Shown here: piece by piece, positions 53,122 to 53,484 of the stretch
Numbering within the stretch: the first letter of the stretch is position 1
Layout of the letters: every line of letters starts with the position of its first letter
Assembly (NCBI GenBank): GCA_030696315.1
Contig: JAUYSM010000047.1
Coordinates: forward strand, 1 to 53,484
DNA from: Pseudohongiella sp.
GTDB lineage: Bacteria; Pseudomonadota; Gammaproteobacteria; Pseudomonadales; Pseudohongiellaceae
Length of the DNA: 53,484 nucleotides
Direction of reading: 5' to 3'
Notes under the pieces: model-generated
Seen by the model: only the letters and a program-made list of their open reading frames with translations
Told to the model about the DNA's origin: nothing
Database searches by the model: none
Position numbers and translations under genes: made by a program

Positions 53122-53484
53122 ATGGAAACCAGAGCTCATCATATTCTGATTGGATTATTCACAGCATTGGCGGGCGCCGGCCTGATGCTGTTTGTGATGT
53201 GGAAGTCCCAATCTGTAGCTGATAGTGAAATGAAACATTACGACATTCTTTTTCGTGAAGCAGTGTCGGGCCTCAGCGTTGGCAGCCTTGTCCAGTACAG
53301 TGGTATCCGGGTGGGCGATGTAGAACGATTGACACTGGATCCCCAGGATCCAAGACTGGTCTGGGCACGGGTACGCGTCGCGGGCGATACCCCGGTCAAA
53401 GTTGACACCAGCGCGCGATTGGCACTGCTCAACATTACCGGTGCGTCGGGAATAGAACTGAGTCAGGGTACGCCGCAAAGTCCG
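53122..53484 (+). CDS. MlaD/MCE-domain protein, N-terminal part
   Basis: 121 residues visible, open at the right edge. Residues about 7-26 are a signal anchor (ILIGLFTALAGAGLMLFVMW) and residues about 40-121 are the start of an MCE domain (FREAVSGLSVGSLVQYSGIRVGDV). MCE proteins form hexameric rings that carry phospholipids in the periplasm. Third gene of the permease-ATPase-MCE cluster; a lipoprotein partner would be expected further right (inference). Confidence 0.9.
   Translation, partial: METRAHHILIGLFTALAGAGLMLFVMWKSQSVADSEMKHYDILFREAVSGLSVGSLVQYSGIRVGDVERLTLDPQDPRLVWARVRVAGDTPVKVDTSARLALLNITGASGIELSQGTPQSP

Overview
The window is a contiguous piece of a gammaproteobacterial chromosome, GC roughly 50-53% by eye. 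Evidence for this: a housekeeping backbone in the order familiar from Pseudomonas-like Gammaproteobacteria (ftsY-ftsE-ftsX-rpoH, thiS-thiG-trmB, rpmB-rpmG, radC/coaBC-algC-argB-slmA, rph-pyrE/yicC), cmoA-cmoB, SlmA, and AT-light Shine-Dalgarno-led genes with many 1-4 bp stop/start overlaps. The species cannot be fixed from the sequence; an aquatic or marine gammaproteobacterium is my inference, from the TAXI-type TRAP transporter, the sulfide-oxidation locus and the PEGA envelope operon. No tRNA, rRNA, CRISPR array, prophage or complete insertion sequence was seen; the only mobile-element-related gene is one REP-type (Y1) transposase. No intergenic stretch exceeds about 235 bp.  Layout. (1) 1-7 kb, minus strand: a five-gene envelope operon of uncertain function: a TPR protein with a TonB-like C-terminus, a poly-Ser/Gly-rich lipoprotein with a 15-bp minisatellite, a second lipoprotein, a membrane-anchored TPR protein, and a PEGA-repeat protein running off the left edge just where a formylglycine-generating-enzyme-like domain may start. 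(2) 7-24 kb: mutM; rsmD-yheT-coaD; ftsYEX-rpoH; DUF423-thiS-thiG-trmB; a TAXI TRAP pair; a YgjP metallohydrolase; HIT-cmoA-cmoB; and a transposase-like gene whose HUH motif has lost one histidine. (3) 24-32.7 kb: ribosomal proteins L28/L33, radC, coaBC, algC, argB, slmA, pyrE, rph, yicC; dut, often found between coaBC and algC, is absent. (4) 32.7-34.8 kb: an exported alpha/beta hydrolase with a kynurenine-formamidase-like motif, overlapping kynureninase.  (5) 34.8-42.3 kb is the most interesting region. A minus-strand operon prx-cydA-cydB-pdo-sqr encodes a peroxiredoxin, a short-Q-loop (CIO-type) cytochrome bd quinol oxidase, a type II persulfide dioxygenase and a sulfide:quinone oxidoreductase fused to an N-terminal DUF442/rhodanese-like domain. 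Divergent from it is a sigma-54 activator with the three-cysteine spacing of the persulfide sensor FisR. The intergenic region holds a near-consensus sigma-54 promoter facing the operon and a dyad about 145 bp upstream suitable as an activator site. The locus reads as a self-contained module: sulfide is oxidised by SQR into the quinone pool, persulfide is removed by the dioxygenase, and a sulfide-tolerant quinol oxidase is co-induced to take the electrons.  (6) 42.5-53.5 kb: an HMA-TauE/SafE fusion protein, a SWIM-SNF2 helicase, a DUF2959 lipoprotein, copZ-copA copper export, alkB, and the start of an MCE lipid ABC transporter (STAS-permease, ATPase, MlaD-like protein cut by the right edge).
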